Shown in pieces: positions 55,025-63,582 of a DNA stretch of 64,000 nucleotides. Within the stretch, counting starts at the first letter, position 1. Every line of letters starts with the position of its first letter. The stretch spans positions 62,001-126,000 of the forward strand of contig NZ_LT632322.1 in NCBI RefSeq assembly GCF_900119705.1. Reading direction: 5' to 3'. Origin of the DNA: Murdochiella vaginalis (GTDB lineage: Bacteria > Bacillota > Clostridia > Tissierellales > Peptoniphilaceae). The notes under the pieces are model-generated. The model worked only from the letters and a program-made list of their open reading frames with translations, had not been told where the DNA came from and made no database searches. The translations under genes and the position numbers were made by a program.

Positions 55025-56488
55025 CTATTTCGTATAGACATCAAAATGGTTTCCTGATACGCCTCGATCGTATACTTTTCCAAAATAGCCGAAGGGTGTC
55101 GGGATGACAGTTCCCTTGGGAGCGTCATTGGCTAAAACAATGAAGCCATCTCCGTCCGCAACATAGCCGTCCTCATTGACATGACGTCCGGGAATACGGA
55201 GTCCGCCACCGGGTAAAACTCTCTGAGAATAATACGTGAATTTATAGCCGTTCCACCGGATCACCCCTTGGAACCAAAGATCGCGCAAACTATACAGCTT
55301 CGGGGCACCTGCGCCGACAGCAGACTGCTTTTCTGATTGTTCGTCTTGAATCGCACCTGTGGTGGGATTTACCGTATAAGTTTTCTGATCCAGAGTGAAA
55401 TCTTGATACAAGCGTGCGCCATCCTGACCATGATAATACTTCACACCATTGATCGTAACCCAGGAATTGCGTACCGGTTCGCCATAGCTGTTTGCATAGA
55501 AGGTCTTTCCCTCTGCGGTGTATTCTCCCTCTTGCACCAGACGTGCGCCGCCTTTTCCCGTCATGCGATACACGGTGCCGCCCACATTGACCATGCCTTT
55601 AACGGGAACGCCGTCGCTTCCCATGTAGTATGCCACAGAAGGGCCGAAGGTAATGAACTGATTACGATAGACACGGCCTTGCGCATTTGGGAAAATCCAG
55701 CCACGTTCCGTCTGCACCCAGTCATTGCTGATGTTTCGAGCACCGTCTGCATTAAAGTACATCAATGTGTTACCTACTTCACGAAAGCCGGTACCGATAG
55801 TGCCGTCATGGTCCATATAGTAAGCCACCTTAGGGCCGAAGGTTATGAGTTGATCACGATAGACACGGCCTTGCGCATTTGGGAAAATCCAGCCACGTTC
55901 CGTCTGCACCCAGTCATTGCTAATGTTGCGAACGCCATCTGCATCAAAGTACATCAATGCGTTGCCTACTTCACGGAAGCCGGTGCCGATGGTGCCGTCA
56001 TGATCCATATAGTATGCCACCTTAGGGCCAAAAGTGATGAGTTGATCACGATAGACACATCCTTGTGCATTCGGGAAAATCCAGCCACGTTCCGTCTGCA
56101 CCCAGTCATTGCTAATGTTGAGAACGCCGTCTGCATCAAAGTACATCAATGTGTTGCCTACTTCACGGAAGCCGGTGCCGATGGTGCCGTCATGATCCAT
56201 ATAGTATGCCACCTTAGGGCCAAAGGTAATGACGCAATCACGGTATAAAACTCCTTCCGCATTGGGAAAATAGTAATTGCCGAGATATTTCACCCACGCA
56301 TTATCGCAGCGCAGCGTTCCATCGCTGTCATAGAGATAGAGTTTTCCATCAATTTCCTGTAATCCGGTCTGTACCTCTGTAGAAGACGAGCCCTCGCCCT
56401 CTACCGCAAAAGCCGGTTTCGCTAAAAACAACAATGCAAGCACAACACCTAAGGAAAGCCAAATTCGGTACGTTTTTCTGTTCTTCAT
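55025..56488 (-). CDS. Secreted cell-wall-binding repeat protein with 3D-like C-terminal domain
   Basis: This 487-residue protein has a signal peptide (about 1-29, cleaved near PAFAVEG) and five wall-binding repeats, of which three consecutive 64-residue copies are nearly identical. The C-terminal domain (406-487), with PGGGLRIPGRHVN, APKGTVIPTPFG and GNHFDVY, is the same module as in the YabE-like protein at 21851-22816. It is probably a peptidoglycan-cleaving double-psi barrel. The ATG at 56488 is chosen for the signal peptide; a GTG 17 codons upstream is the alternative. Confidence 0.88.
   Translation of the reverse strand: MKNRKTYRIWLSLGVVLALLFLAKPAFAVEGEGSSSTEVQTGLQEIDGKLYLYDSDGTLRCDNAWVKYLGNYYFPNAEGVLYRDCVITFGPKVAYYMDHDGTIGTGFREVGNTLMYFDADGVLNISNDWVQTERGWIFPNAQGCVYRDQLITFGPKVAYYMDHDGTIGTGFREVGNALMYFDADGVRNISNDWVQTERGWIFPNAQGRVYRDQLITFGPKVAYYMDHDGTIGTGFREVGNTLMYFNADGARNISNDWVQTERGWIFPNAQGRVYRNQFITFGPSVAYYMGSDGVPVKGMVNVGGTVYRMTGKGGARLVQEGEYTAEGKTFYANSYGEPVRNSWVTINGVKYYHGQDGARLYQDFTLDQKTYTVNPTTGAIQDEQSEKQSAVGAGAPKLYSLRDLWFQGVIRWNGYKFTYYSQRVLPGGGLRIPGRHVNEDGYVADGDGFIVLANDAPKGTVIPTPFGYFGKVYDRGVSGNHFDVYTK
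55655..56230. repeat. 192-bp coding tandem repeat, three near-identical copies
   Basis: Within the repeat-protein gene the DNA repeats every 192 bp (for example GAGTTGATCACGAT at 55847 and 56039), equal to 64 codons. Copies differ at only a few bases, so copy number could change by recombination or slippage without shifting the frame. Confidence 0.85.
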
Positions 56489-56616
56489 CTTTTGTTTCCG
56501 CCTTTCTCTTTTTCTCCTTTCACTTCCCACGCTCTTCACGACTTTACGCCGTTCGGATACGAAGGGAAACAGGGATAAAAGATACTCTTTATCATTTTGT
56601 AACTATTGGCGGTTCA

Positions 56617-56645
56617 AATGTAACAAAACGGTTACAGGTTGTCAA
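56617..56645 (-). promoter_or_regulatory. Promoter with WalR-box-like operator, 3D-domain repeat protein
   Basis: On the minus strand TTGACA (56640-56645), 17-nt spacer, TACATT (56617-56622). Overlapping the spacer and -10, TGTAAC-CGTTT-TGTTAC (56620-56636) fits TGTWAH-N5-TGTWAH, the WalR box of B. subtilis, whose regulon contains wall hydrolases. A leader of about 120 nt follows. Confidence 0.75.
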
Positions 56646-56775
56646 CTCTTTTCGCTTGTCTTCTGCGTTCTCTTTTGCACCATTTTTTCCCGCCTCTGTC
56701 CCAAGGCGATCAAATAGGTACCAAAATGCATTCGGTGTAACTACCTCTCCTTATATAAACAATATATAAACAATC

Positions 56776-56813
56776 AAAAAGCCGCAGGAGACATTCTCGT
56801 TTCCTGCGGCTTT
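56776..56813 (-). terminator. Terminator after the thioesterase gene
   Basis: GCCGCAGGA and TCCTGCGGC form a 9-bp perfect stem, extended by A/T pairs, followed on the minus strand by TTTTTG. It lies directly after the thioesterase stop. Confidence 0.85.
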
Positions 56814-56816
56814 CGA

Positions 56817-57185
56817 TCAATCGCGTTTAAAAAACTGTCCAGACGCTTCCCCAAGGACCGTATCGTCGCTGTAAACCGTCCCCTTGGTCACCGCGATCGT
56901 TTTTCCATTTTTCAACACGTGCCCCCGCGCAACGATACTGTCGCCTAAACGAGCCGGACGAAAAAACCGATATTGCACATCCATGGTTACGACCGACCCG
57001 CCGAAAGAGGATGCTGCCGCGCCCATCGCTAAATCCATCATGGATAAAAGGACTCCTCCATGTACAATATTTTGTGAATTCAAATGGTGTTTTTCCACCG
57101 TCAGTTCTACTTCGGCTTCGCCGTTCTCCTGTTTGCGCAGATGCATGCCGATGTATTGCCCGAATTCCGAATTGCTTTTCGTCAT
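56817..57185 (-). CDS. PaaI-like hotdog-fold thioesterase
   Basis: The 122-residue product has the hotdog signature HLNSQNIVHGGVLLSMMDLA with the usual HGG, GGSVVTMDVQYRFFRPA, and VYSDDTVLGEASGQFF. Proteins of this family hydrolyse acyl-CoA or aryl-CoA thioesters; the substrate is not known. It is a single gene, divergent from the isochorismatase-like gene. The start at 57185 gives the normal length; an ATG 18 codons upstream is possible. Confidence 0.88.
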   Translation of the reverse strand: MTKSNSEFGQYIGMHLRKQENGEAEVELTVEKHHLNSQNIVHGGVLLSMMDLAMGAAASSFGGSVVTMDVQYRFFRPARLGDSIVARGHVLKNGKTIAVTKGTVYSDDTVLGEASGQFFKRD

Positions 57186-57325
57186 CCGTATCTTCACCCT
57201 CTTCTTTCTGTTTTTATTTCCTTCGATATTGTAGCGCATTCCAGTTGTCCTCGTTTCAGGGAAGTTTTATGGGAAGCAAGGCCTAATTTTGCTTTGCCGG
57301 GATTCTACACCGGGTATCCATCACC

Positions 57326-57334
57326 TGCTATAAT
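57326..57334 (+). promoter_or_regulatory. Extended -10 promoter of the isochorismatase-like gene
   Basis: TGCTATAAT, a TGn-extended perfect -10 (TATAAT at 57329-57334), about 106 nt before the ATG. No clear -35. The leader contains nothing else recognised. Confidence 0.55.
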
Positions 57335-57440
57335 CAAAGCGAAGTTCCAACAGGGATGTTAGCCGAAGCATTTTCCGTACAGTAAATCATCCTGATGCCG
57401 CTTTTCGGAAAATGCAACACAAAGAAATGAGGTATTAAAT

Positions 57441-58004
57441 ATGGATCTTTACAAGGTAACCCCCGAGGATACCTTTATCCTCTTCATTGATCTGCAGGAA
57501 CGGATGCTTCCGAGCATGGCGAACGCCGAACAAGTGGAGAAAAATGCCGCTGTTTTGCTGGAAACCGCCAAAGCCTTCGAGCTTCCCATCATCGTAACAG
57601 AACAATATCCCAAAGGACTTGGCGCAACCGTCGCAACGTTGCAGTCCGCATGCCAGCTAGAAAATGCGAAGGTGGAGGCAAAAACAATGTTTAATGCCAT
57701 CACGCCCGCGATCGACGAAGCGCTCCAACAACAACCCTTTGCGGAAAGAAAATGCGTCATCGTCACCGGAATCGAAACCCATATCTGCGTCTTCCAGAGT
57801 GTACGCACCTTGCTGGCAAAAGGCTATCAGGTATTCATTCCGGCCGATGCAGTGAGCTCCCGCGATGGGCGCAATAAGGATACCGCTCTGGCCCTTTTTG
57901 CGCAGATGGGCGCGATTGTCACCTCGACGGAATCGCTTCTCTTCGATTTGCTCGGTGATGCCAAAAATCCGCACTTTAAGGCCCTGCAAGCATTGATTAA
58001 GTAA
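57441..58004 (+). CDS. Isochorismatase-family cysteine hydrolase
   Basis: This 187-residue protein has the family triad: Asp in LFIDLQERM, Lys in VEAKTMFNA and Cys in GIETHICVFQ. It resembles the YcaC/nicotinamidase-like group of amidases, whose true substrates are often unknown; the cis-peptide motif GIETH is intact. GAGG lies 10 nt before the ATG. It precedes pckA on the same strand by 125 nt, which holds a possible promoter, so the two need not be co-transcribed. Confidence 0.9.
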   Translation: MDLYKVTPEDTFILFIDLQERMLPSMANAEQVEKNAAVLLETAKAFELPIIVTEQYPKGLGATVATLQSACQLENAKVEAKTMFNAITPAIDEALQQQPFAERKCVIVTGIETHICVFQSVRTLLAKGYQVFIPADAVSSRDGRNKDTALALFAQMGAIVTSTESLLFDLLGDAKNPHFKALQALIK

Positions 58005-58031
58005 AAATCCGAAGGTGCAGCGATGCATCGG

Positions 58032-58061
58032 TTGCGAAAAGCGTGACGCTTGCGATATAGT
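58032..58061 (+). promoter_or_regulatory. Possible pckA promoter
   Basis: TTGCGA (58032-58037), an 18-nt spacer containing the small inverted repeat AAGCG-TGA-CGCTT, and TATAGT (58056-58061). Moderate match only; about 69 nt before the ATG. Confidence 0.45.
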
Positions 58062-58129
58062 GTTGAACAGAACAAACGGCGCATTGCCGAACATAAACGA
58101 ATTTGCGGTTGCAATAGAAAGAGTGTGCT

Positions 58130-59758
58130 ATGTCAACAAAAACCAGATTTTCGCGTGAAGAGATGGGGCCGTCTTTATCCGCCATGAGCGCTCTGCGCAC
58201 CATCGTGGAAACGCCGTTTTACGGCAACAACGTGGTGGAGGTGAAAACGCTTGCGGAAGCCTACGAGATGGCGAAGCATTCCACGGGTACCGTGATTACG
58301 GATCTACCAATCGAGCAGCCAGAGAAATTGGGTCTGCCCTCGGACGCAAAAGTATTGCTGTTTAATGATGGCGGCGTTACCGGCCGTACCGCAGCAGCGC
58401 GTCGCATCGTCGGCGATGAGGGAGTGGACAGCGCTGATCTCAATCGCAAGGTGATGACAGCCGTCTATGATACGCGCTGGAACACCATGTACCATGCACA
58501 GGTCTTTGTCGGTCTGGATGAAGATTTTATGGTGCGTGCGCATCTTCTCATTCCGGAAGGGGAAGAAAATATCCTTTATGATTGGATGTTGAACTTCCAG
58601 CCCTGTACGCCGGAATATGAAGAAATGTATGCAAAATCCAAAGCCATCCACGGCGAAGGCGACATCTATGTCTTCTCGGATCCGCAATGGGCACATGAAG
58701 AGCATCCCCTGGGTCTTACGTATTTTGATTCGGCGCACAACTGTGCCGCCTTGTTGGGCATGAAGTATTTCGGCGAGCACAAAAAGGGCACGTTGACGTT
58801 AGCCTGGTCCATTGCCAATCGCCATGATTATGCCTGCTGCCACGGCGGATGCAAGACTTTTAACCCGAACAGCGATTCGCCCTACACGCTTGCTGTATTC
58901 GGCCTTTCCGGATCGGGAAAATCGACGTTGACCCATGCAAAGCACGACGGAAAGTATGACATTCGCGTGCTGCATGATGATGCCTTCATCATCTCGACGA
59001 AGGACTTCAGCTCGGTAGCGCTTGAGCCTTCCTATTTCGATAAAACAGCGGATTATCCCGCTTCCTCGCCGGACAACAAGTATCTGTTAACCGTTCAAAA
59101 CTGCGGCGTCACGCTGGATGAGGACGGCAAAAAGATCATTGTTTCGGAAGACATTCGTAACGGCAACGGCCGTGCAGTCAAGTCGCGCCTCTGGTCGCCG
59201 AACCGCGTGGATGTACTGCATCAGCCGATGACCGCGGTTGCCTGGATCATGAAGGATCCGGTTCTGCCGCCGCTGGTTCGTGTACATGATCCGCATGTTG
59301 CCGCGCTTATGGGCGTTACGCTTTCAACGAAGCGCAGCAATGCCGAACGTTTGGCAAAAGGCGTGGATCCGAATAAGCTGGTCATCGAGCCCTATGCCAA
59401 CCCGTTCCGCACCTATCCGCTCAACGATGATTTCCGCAAGTTCTTGGCGCTCTTTGAGCAAGGCGTGGATTGCTATATTCTTAACACCGGCTCCTTCCTG
59501 GATAAGAAGGTGCCGAAGGAAGTCACGATTGCTGCAATCGAAAGCCTCGTAGACGGTTCCACCGTCTGGAAGCCCTTGAAGGCGATGAAGGGTCTGGAAT
59601 ATGCGGATATCGAAGGCTTTGACGTTCCGGATGATGCGGACTACCGTGCAAAGGTCCACCACAGCCTTGAAAATCGCACGACATTCCTACAAGAGCAAAA
59701 AGGCTTGAATCGCCTTCCCGATGATGCCATTTCCATGCTGTTAGACTTAGAAAAATAA
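58130..59758 (+). CDS. pckA: Phosphoenolpyruvate carboxykinase (ATP)
   Basis: The 542-residue enzyme has the P-loop FGLSGSGKSTLTH (near residues 260-272), a second acidic motif LHDDAFII, and the substrate region SAHNCAALLGMKYFGEH upstream. It interconverts oxaloacetate and PEP with ATP. Compared with E. coli PckA the P-loop has Ser for Thr (GSGKS rather than GTGKT) and the kinase-2 motif is divergent, so it belongs to a side branch of the family. In a fermenting anaerobe it could run toward oxaloacetate. A strong terminator follows the stop. Confidence 0.85.
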   Translation: MSTKTRFSREEMGPSLSAMSALRTIVETPFYGNNVVEVKTLAEAYEMAKHSTGTVITDLPIEQPEKLGLPSDAKVLLFNDGGVTGRTAAARRIVGDEGVDSADLNRKVMTAVYDTRWNTMYHAQVFVGLDEDFMVRAHLLIPEGEENILYDWMLNFQPCTPEYEEMYAKSKAIHGEGDIYVFSDPQWAHEEHPLGLTYFDSAHNCAALLGMKYFGEHKKGTLTLAWSIANRHDYACCHGGCKTFNPNSDSPYTLAVFGLSGSGKSTLTHAKHDGKYDIRVLHDDAFIISTKDFSSVALEPSYFDKTADYPASSPDNKYLLTVQNCGVTLDEDGKKIIVSEDIRNGNGRAVKSRLWSPNRVDVLHQPMTAVAWIMKDPVLPPLVRVHDPHVAALMGVTLSTKRSNAERLAKGVDPNKLVIEPYANPFRTYPLNDDFRKFLALFEQGVDCYILNTGSFLDKKVPKEVTIAAIESLVDGSTVWKPLKAMKGLEYADIEGFDVPDDADYRAKVHHSLENRTTFLQEQKGLNRLPDDAISMLLDLEK

Positions 59759-59765
59759 GGATGAT

Positions 59766-59796
59766 CCGGGTCGGCATGCTTGCCGACCCGGTTTTT
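59766..59796 (+). terminator. Terminator after pckA
   Basis: CCGGGTCGGCA, TGCT loop and TGCCGACCCGG form an 11-bp perfect stem followed by TTTTT. Confidence 0.95.
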
Positions 59797-59823
59797 CTCT
59801 TTTTTGTATGGAAGGAGGATCGC

Positions 59824-60894
59824 ATGGATAAAAAGACAGTCTTGGAAGAACATACACCTGTCTTGGACGTGAAAAAAACGAATTTGCCGTCTTCTAGCGA
59901 GACGTCCTCTTTGGCGACCCCGGAGGCAAAGCCGATAGACACATTGGATACGAAGCCTGCAGACACGCCGGAGGCAAGACCGTTCCATTCGCAAAGAGAA
60001 GCAAACCGTTTAAAAAGGCGCAAACGAAAACCCGCAAAGGCCCACCGCGTACTCGTCGGCCTCATTCGAAACTTGCGCAATCAGGATCTTCTCTATCGTG
60101 CTTCCTCTCTTTCCTACGATTTACTGATGGCCAGTATTCCTTTACTATTGCTGTTTATCGTCGTAGGCTCGCTCTTCTTCGCCCATCCGACAGCCTCGCT
60201 GTATGCGCTTTTTCATCTGCTTCCACAAGTGGTGGCCGACATCCTTTCGGATGTGCTGCGTGTTCTCTTGCAAAACGTCAATGCCGGCACCGTCGGATTC
60301 GGCTTGGTGACTGCTGTTTGGCTTGGATCGAACGGTTTTAACAAGCTCATCCTTGACGTGAACACCTCTCTCGGTTTCCGCATACGGGGCAAAAGTGTGG
60401 TTCGCCGCACCTTTGCTATTGTGTATACGGTGCTGTTTTTAACCGCCATTGTACTCCTGTTGGTTCTGGTTGTTTTTTCCCGCAGCCTCATCATGGTAGC
60501 GGAGCGTGCTATCCGCGACTTTGGAATCCGGGAGCTGGAAGTTCTTGTCAGTGTCCTAAACTCTTTCCTTGGCCGTAATTTACCGCTTTTCTTTTTCCTT
60601 TTTACGCTGGTTTTGTTCTACCGTACGGCGCCGTTCGTCAGTCATGGACATGTCAGCTGGCGTGAAGCCGCTTTCGGCGGGATTGTCGCTGGTGTCGGCA
60701 TCTTTTTGCTTACCGTCATTTATGGATATGTACTGGATCACGTTTCACGGCTTTCCCTCTACTTCGGATCTCTTGCGGGCTTTCTCGGCTTATTCTTTTG
60801 GCTAAAGTATACCTGCCTTATCCTTATTATTGGCGCTGAGCTCATTGCCGAAGTCCGTAAGGTTCCGGCAAACGAGGATACCTCCTCCCGTTGA
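59824..60894 (+). CDS. YihY/BrkB family membrane protein
   Basis: The 356-residue protein has a Thr/Pro/Lys-rich cytoplasmic N-terminus of about 70 residues (with imperfect TPEAKP/TPEARP repeats) and a basic stretch RLKRRKRKPAK. The six-helix YihY core follows, with the conserved ASSLSYDLLMASIPLLLL, NGFNKLILDVN and a C-terminal YGSLAG-like segment (LYFGSLAGFLGLFFWLKYT). The function of the family is not settled; its former RNase BN name is not supported. The ATG at 59824 follows AAGGAGG. It lies right after the pckA terminator. Confidence 0.9.
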   Translation: MDKKTVLEEHTPVLDVKKTNLPSSSETSSLATPEAKPIDTLDTKPADTPEARPFHSQREANRLKRRKRKPAKAHRVLVGLIRNLRNQDLLYRASSLSYDLLMASIPLLLLFIVVGSLFFAHPTASLYALFHLLPQVVADILSDVLRVLLQNVNAGTVGFGLVTAVWLGSNGFNKLILDVNTSLGFRIRGKSVVRRTFAIVYTVLFLTAIVLLLVLVVFSRSLIMVAERAIRDFGIRELEVLVSVLNSFLGRNLPLFFFLFTLVLFYRTAPFVSHGHVSWREAAFGGIVAGVGIFLLTVIYGYVLDHVSRLSLYFGSLAGFLGLFFWLKYTCLILIIGAELIAEVRKVPANEDTSSR

Positions 60895-60978
60895 TCTGCT
60901 CGCTTCTGTATAGCATCTTAACCGACATAATCTTTCTCTTCGTTTTCTGGCATAGTTTTCCCCTACCTCGGAAAAGCA

Positions 60979-61388
60979 TGTCCCTTTTTCTGCGTTTTCA
61001 GTTTTCCGGACATACAATCGCCGTGCTCAGCTAGAAATGCGTGTCCCTATTTTGCATTTTTCTAGTTTTCGGACACAGCTTTTCTCTTTACTCCGCAAAA
61101 ACGTATCCCTTTTTCTGCGTTTTTGATTTTCCGGACACACAATCGCCGTGCTTAGCCAAAAATGCGTGTCCCTATTTTGTATTTTCCCATCTTGCGGACA
61201 CAGTTTTCCTCTCTACCTTGCAAAAGTGTGTCCCTTTTTCTGCGTTTTTGATTTTTCGGACACACAATCACCGTATTCAGCCAAAAATGCGTGTCCCTAT
61301 TTTGTATTTTCCCATCTTGCGGACACAGTTTTCCTCTCTACCTTGCAAAAGTGTGTCCCTTTTTCTGTGTTTTTGATTTTCTGGACAC
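60979..61388. repeat. Tandem array of seven hairpin units, 62-bp period, alternating types
   Basis: Seven inverted repeats GTGTCC-N24-GGACAC start near 60979, 61041, 61103, 61166, 61228, 61291 and 61353, a period of 62.3 bp. Units 2, 4 and 6 have the inner sequence CTATTTTGTATTTTCCCATC; units 1, 3, 5 and 7 have CTTTTTCTGCGTTTTTGATT. Units 4-5 and 6-7 are almost identical 125-bp copies; unit 1 is degenerate. Linkers of about 26 nt also alternate. Non-coding. It lies between the YihY gene and the second orphan nuclease gene. Confidence 0.9.
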
Positions 61389-61395
61389 AACCTTC

Positions 61396-61749
61396 CTTCT
61401 TTTTTCAAAAAATGCATTTTTTATTGTGCTTTCTTATCTCGCAAAGTCCCTCCGTGTCTAAATTTAAGAATCTATACTTCAAAAGCAAGTGGCCTCTAAA
61501 CCATTCGTGGCTTCCTAGCCATATCTTAGAAGTGTTCTGAAGCATTTAAGCGGCATCACGACAGAAATAGCTAACATCTACTGGAACACGTTAGCACGCG
61601 ATGATATCACGGCGACACCCCGCCGACACGCGGCAACATCTCGAATCCTTCCCGGAGACTCTTGGTGAATCCGGATAAAACAACGCACCGTTTCCTTGGA
61701 ACACAAAGACAACAAGAATGTGAAAGAATGGGAGAACAGGTAAGTTTTT
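61396..61749. other. Non-coding stretch between array 2 and nuclease 2
   Basis: About 350 bp, T-rich at the start and mixed afterward, with no recognised gene. Open frames on both strands show no family similarity. Confidence 0.5.
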
Positions 61750-61777
61750 TTGTTAACAACCGTTTTTTGTTTATAAG
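61750..61777 (+). promoter_or_regulatory. Candidate promoter of orphan nuclease 2
   Basis: TTGTTA (61750-61755), 16-nt T-rich spacer, TATAAG (61772-61777), then GGAGG and the ATG at 61806. Four and five matches to the consensus hexamers. Confidence 0.5.
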
Positions 61778-61805
61778 ACCGAGAGAAAGTACAAATGGAG
61801 GTTCT

Positions 61806-62615
61806 ATGCGCACCAATCAAGAATCGCTGTTCGAATTACGAGACGAATATCGACAGCAATGGAATGACCTACTAAAAAGAGAACATGCTACCGCTAATGG
61901 CACTTTAAAAATTGGACATCGTAAACATAAAATCCTTTATTATCATGATTATATAGATCCAAAAACAAACGCAAAAAAAAGAAAGTATCTTGGCGATCAC
62001 GACACCGTTCTCATCCGGCAATTAGCGCAAAAATCATATGACCAAAAAGTAAAAAAACTCCTTGAGAAACGTCTGTGCTATTTGGAGGCAGTATGTGAAC
62101 AGTTCAAAGACGAGAAATTAGAAAAACTCTACTCCTCTTTAAGTCCGCAACGCCAAAAGCTGATTACCCCGGCAATTCCTACCTGGAAAGCTTTGGTAGA
62201 ACAATGGCTCAAAACGCCCTATCCCATTGCACCGCCCTCCTTTCCCAGGCCGGAAATATACAGCAAAAATGGCGAGCAGCTGCGCTCCAAGTCGGAGAAA
62301 ATTCTGGCCGATATGTTTTATGACCAAAATATTCCTTATAAATATGAGTGTCCGCTCCGAGTAGACCAAAGCTGGTATTATCCCGACTTCACCTTCCTCA
62401 GTCCGTATACAAAAAAAGAAGTGTACTGGGAACATCTGGGCATGATGGGCGATGAGGAATACGCCTCTCATGCCATTCAAAAAATACTTTTCTATGATCA
62501 ACATGGAATGTATGCGGGGGAAAATCTCATCCTTACCTATGAAACAAGCGCCGTACCCTTAGATTTTCGTTGGGCACAGCGCCTGATTACGCGATATCTA
62601 ATTAAAACGGAATAA
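61806..62615 (+). CDS. Orphan PD-(D/E)XK-like nuclease, copy 2
   Basis: This 269-residue paralogue of the protein at 6627-7436 has exactly the same length. Shared C-terminal motifs: RSKSEKILAD with Glu164, YKYECPL, YYPDFTF with Asp194, and EVYWEHLG with Glu205/Glu209, followed by matching KI-x2-Y-x2-HG and TYE segments. The N-terminal half is less alike but aligns (KKRKYLG, LAQKSYDQKVKKLLE). I know of no assigned function. GGAGG lies 4 nt before the ATG. It is a single gene between a hairpin-repeat array and a convergent dehydrogenase gene. Confidence 0.75.
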   Translation: MRTNQESLFELRDEYRQQWNDLLKREHATANGTLKIGHRKHKILYYHDYIDPKTNAKKRKYLGDHDTVLIRQLAQKSYDQKVKKLLEKRLCYLEAVCEQFKDEKLEKLYSSLSPQRQKLITPAIPTWKALVEQWLKTPYPIAPPSFPRPEIYSKNGEQLRSKSEKILADMFYDQNIPYKYECPLRVDQSWYYPDFTFLSPYTKKEVYWEHLGMMGDEEYASHAIQKILFYDQHGMYAGENLILTYETSAVPLDFRWAQRLITRYLIKTE

Positions 62616-62643
62616 GCGTCCACCGTCCGACCCTTCCGCCTTG

Positions 62644-63582
62644 CTACACCTCTTCCGTCAAAAAGTCATACGCATGACGAAAAACAATTTCTGCACGCTT
62701 TTCCATCGCGTCTTGCGTGAAGTAGGCAATGTGTGGAGTAAGAAGCACATTGGGGGCGGAAAGAAGTGGCTCATCCGCAGAAAGCGGCGGTTCCTCATTG
62801 AAAACATCGACGCCGGCGCCGGCAAGAAGGCCACGCTGCAAGGCATCCGCCAAATCCCCGGAATGGACGATCGGACCACGCGCACAGTTTATGAGCACCG
62901 CTGTCGGTTTCATCATGGCAAAATGGCGCGCAGTCAGAAAGTTACGGGTTTCGGGAGTATTTGGAAGATGTACCGTAAGAATATCCGCCCGTCGAAGCAC
63001 CTCTTCCAACGGAAGATAGGTAAGGCCAAGTGCTTTCAACTCGTCCTTCTCCGAGCGATTAAAACCGATCAAATTCGCACCAAACGCGTGAAATAGCTGT
63101 GCCACACGTGTGCCGATGCGCCCTGTGCCAATGATGCCAACCGTTCGACCGGCAATTTCCGTGCCGCAAAAATCGGCAGCCTTTCCGCCTTGGCGGATAG
63201 CCACATCGGCAGCTTTCATTTTACGCAAAAGAGAAATCGTCATGCCGATGACCAGTTCGGCCACACCTTCATCCGAGTACCCTGCCGCATTCAGGACACG
63301 GATGCCCTTCGCCTCCGCCTTTGGCACCGGTACATGATCCATGCCCGTAAAGGCGATGTTGATATATTTCAGGCACGGAGCACGATCAATAACTCCCTCC
63401 GGCATGGGCGTATTCGCCAGAATGACCTGCTCCGCGTCACCAATACGGGACAGCCATTCTTCTTCCGTCTTCGGTTTCGTCGCATAGGCCGTAAAGGAGT
63501 TCCCGTTCTCCTGAAGAGGCGCCGACAACGCCTGCAAGCGTTCCGCAGAGATGTGCAATGGTTCTACTAATACGGTTTTCAT
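62644..63582 (-). CDS. D-2-hydroxyacid dehydrogenase family protein
   Basis: The 312-residue NAD(P)-dependent oxidoreductase has the Rossmann motif GTGRIGTRVAQLFHAFG, LPNTPETRNFL, and the catalytic residues Arg in NCARGPIVHSG, Glu in DVFNEEPP and His in LTPHIAYFT. The family includes D-lactate, glycerate, phosphoglycerate and hydroxyisocaproate dehydrogenases; the substrate cannot be told. GGAGG precedes the ATG at 63582, which overlaps the ComF-like stop (ATGA). Confidence 0.9.
   Translation of the reverse strand: MKTVLVEPLHISAERLQALSAPLQENGNSFTAYATKPKTEEEWLSRIGDAEQVILANTPMPEGVIDRAPCLKYINIAFTGMDHVPVPKAEAKGIRVLNAAGYSDEGVAELVIGMTISLLRKMKAADVAIRQGGKAADFCGTEIAGRTVGIIGTGRIGTRVAQLFHAFGANLIGFNRSEKDELKALGLTYLPLEEVLRRADILTVHLPNTPETRNFLTARHFAMMKPTAVLINCARGPIVHSGDLADALQRGLLAGAGVDVFNEEPPLSADEPLLSAPNVLLTPHIAYFTQDAMEKRAEIVFRHAYDFLTEEV

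Noticed and set aside
60979-61388. Stack of transcription terminators after the YihY gene
   Set aside because: Stems are only 6-8 bp with 24-nt loops and are not followed by consistent T-runs; the regular 62-bp spacing and alternation are not needed for termination.
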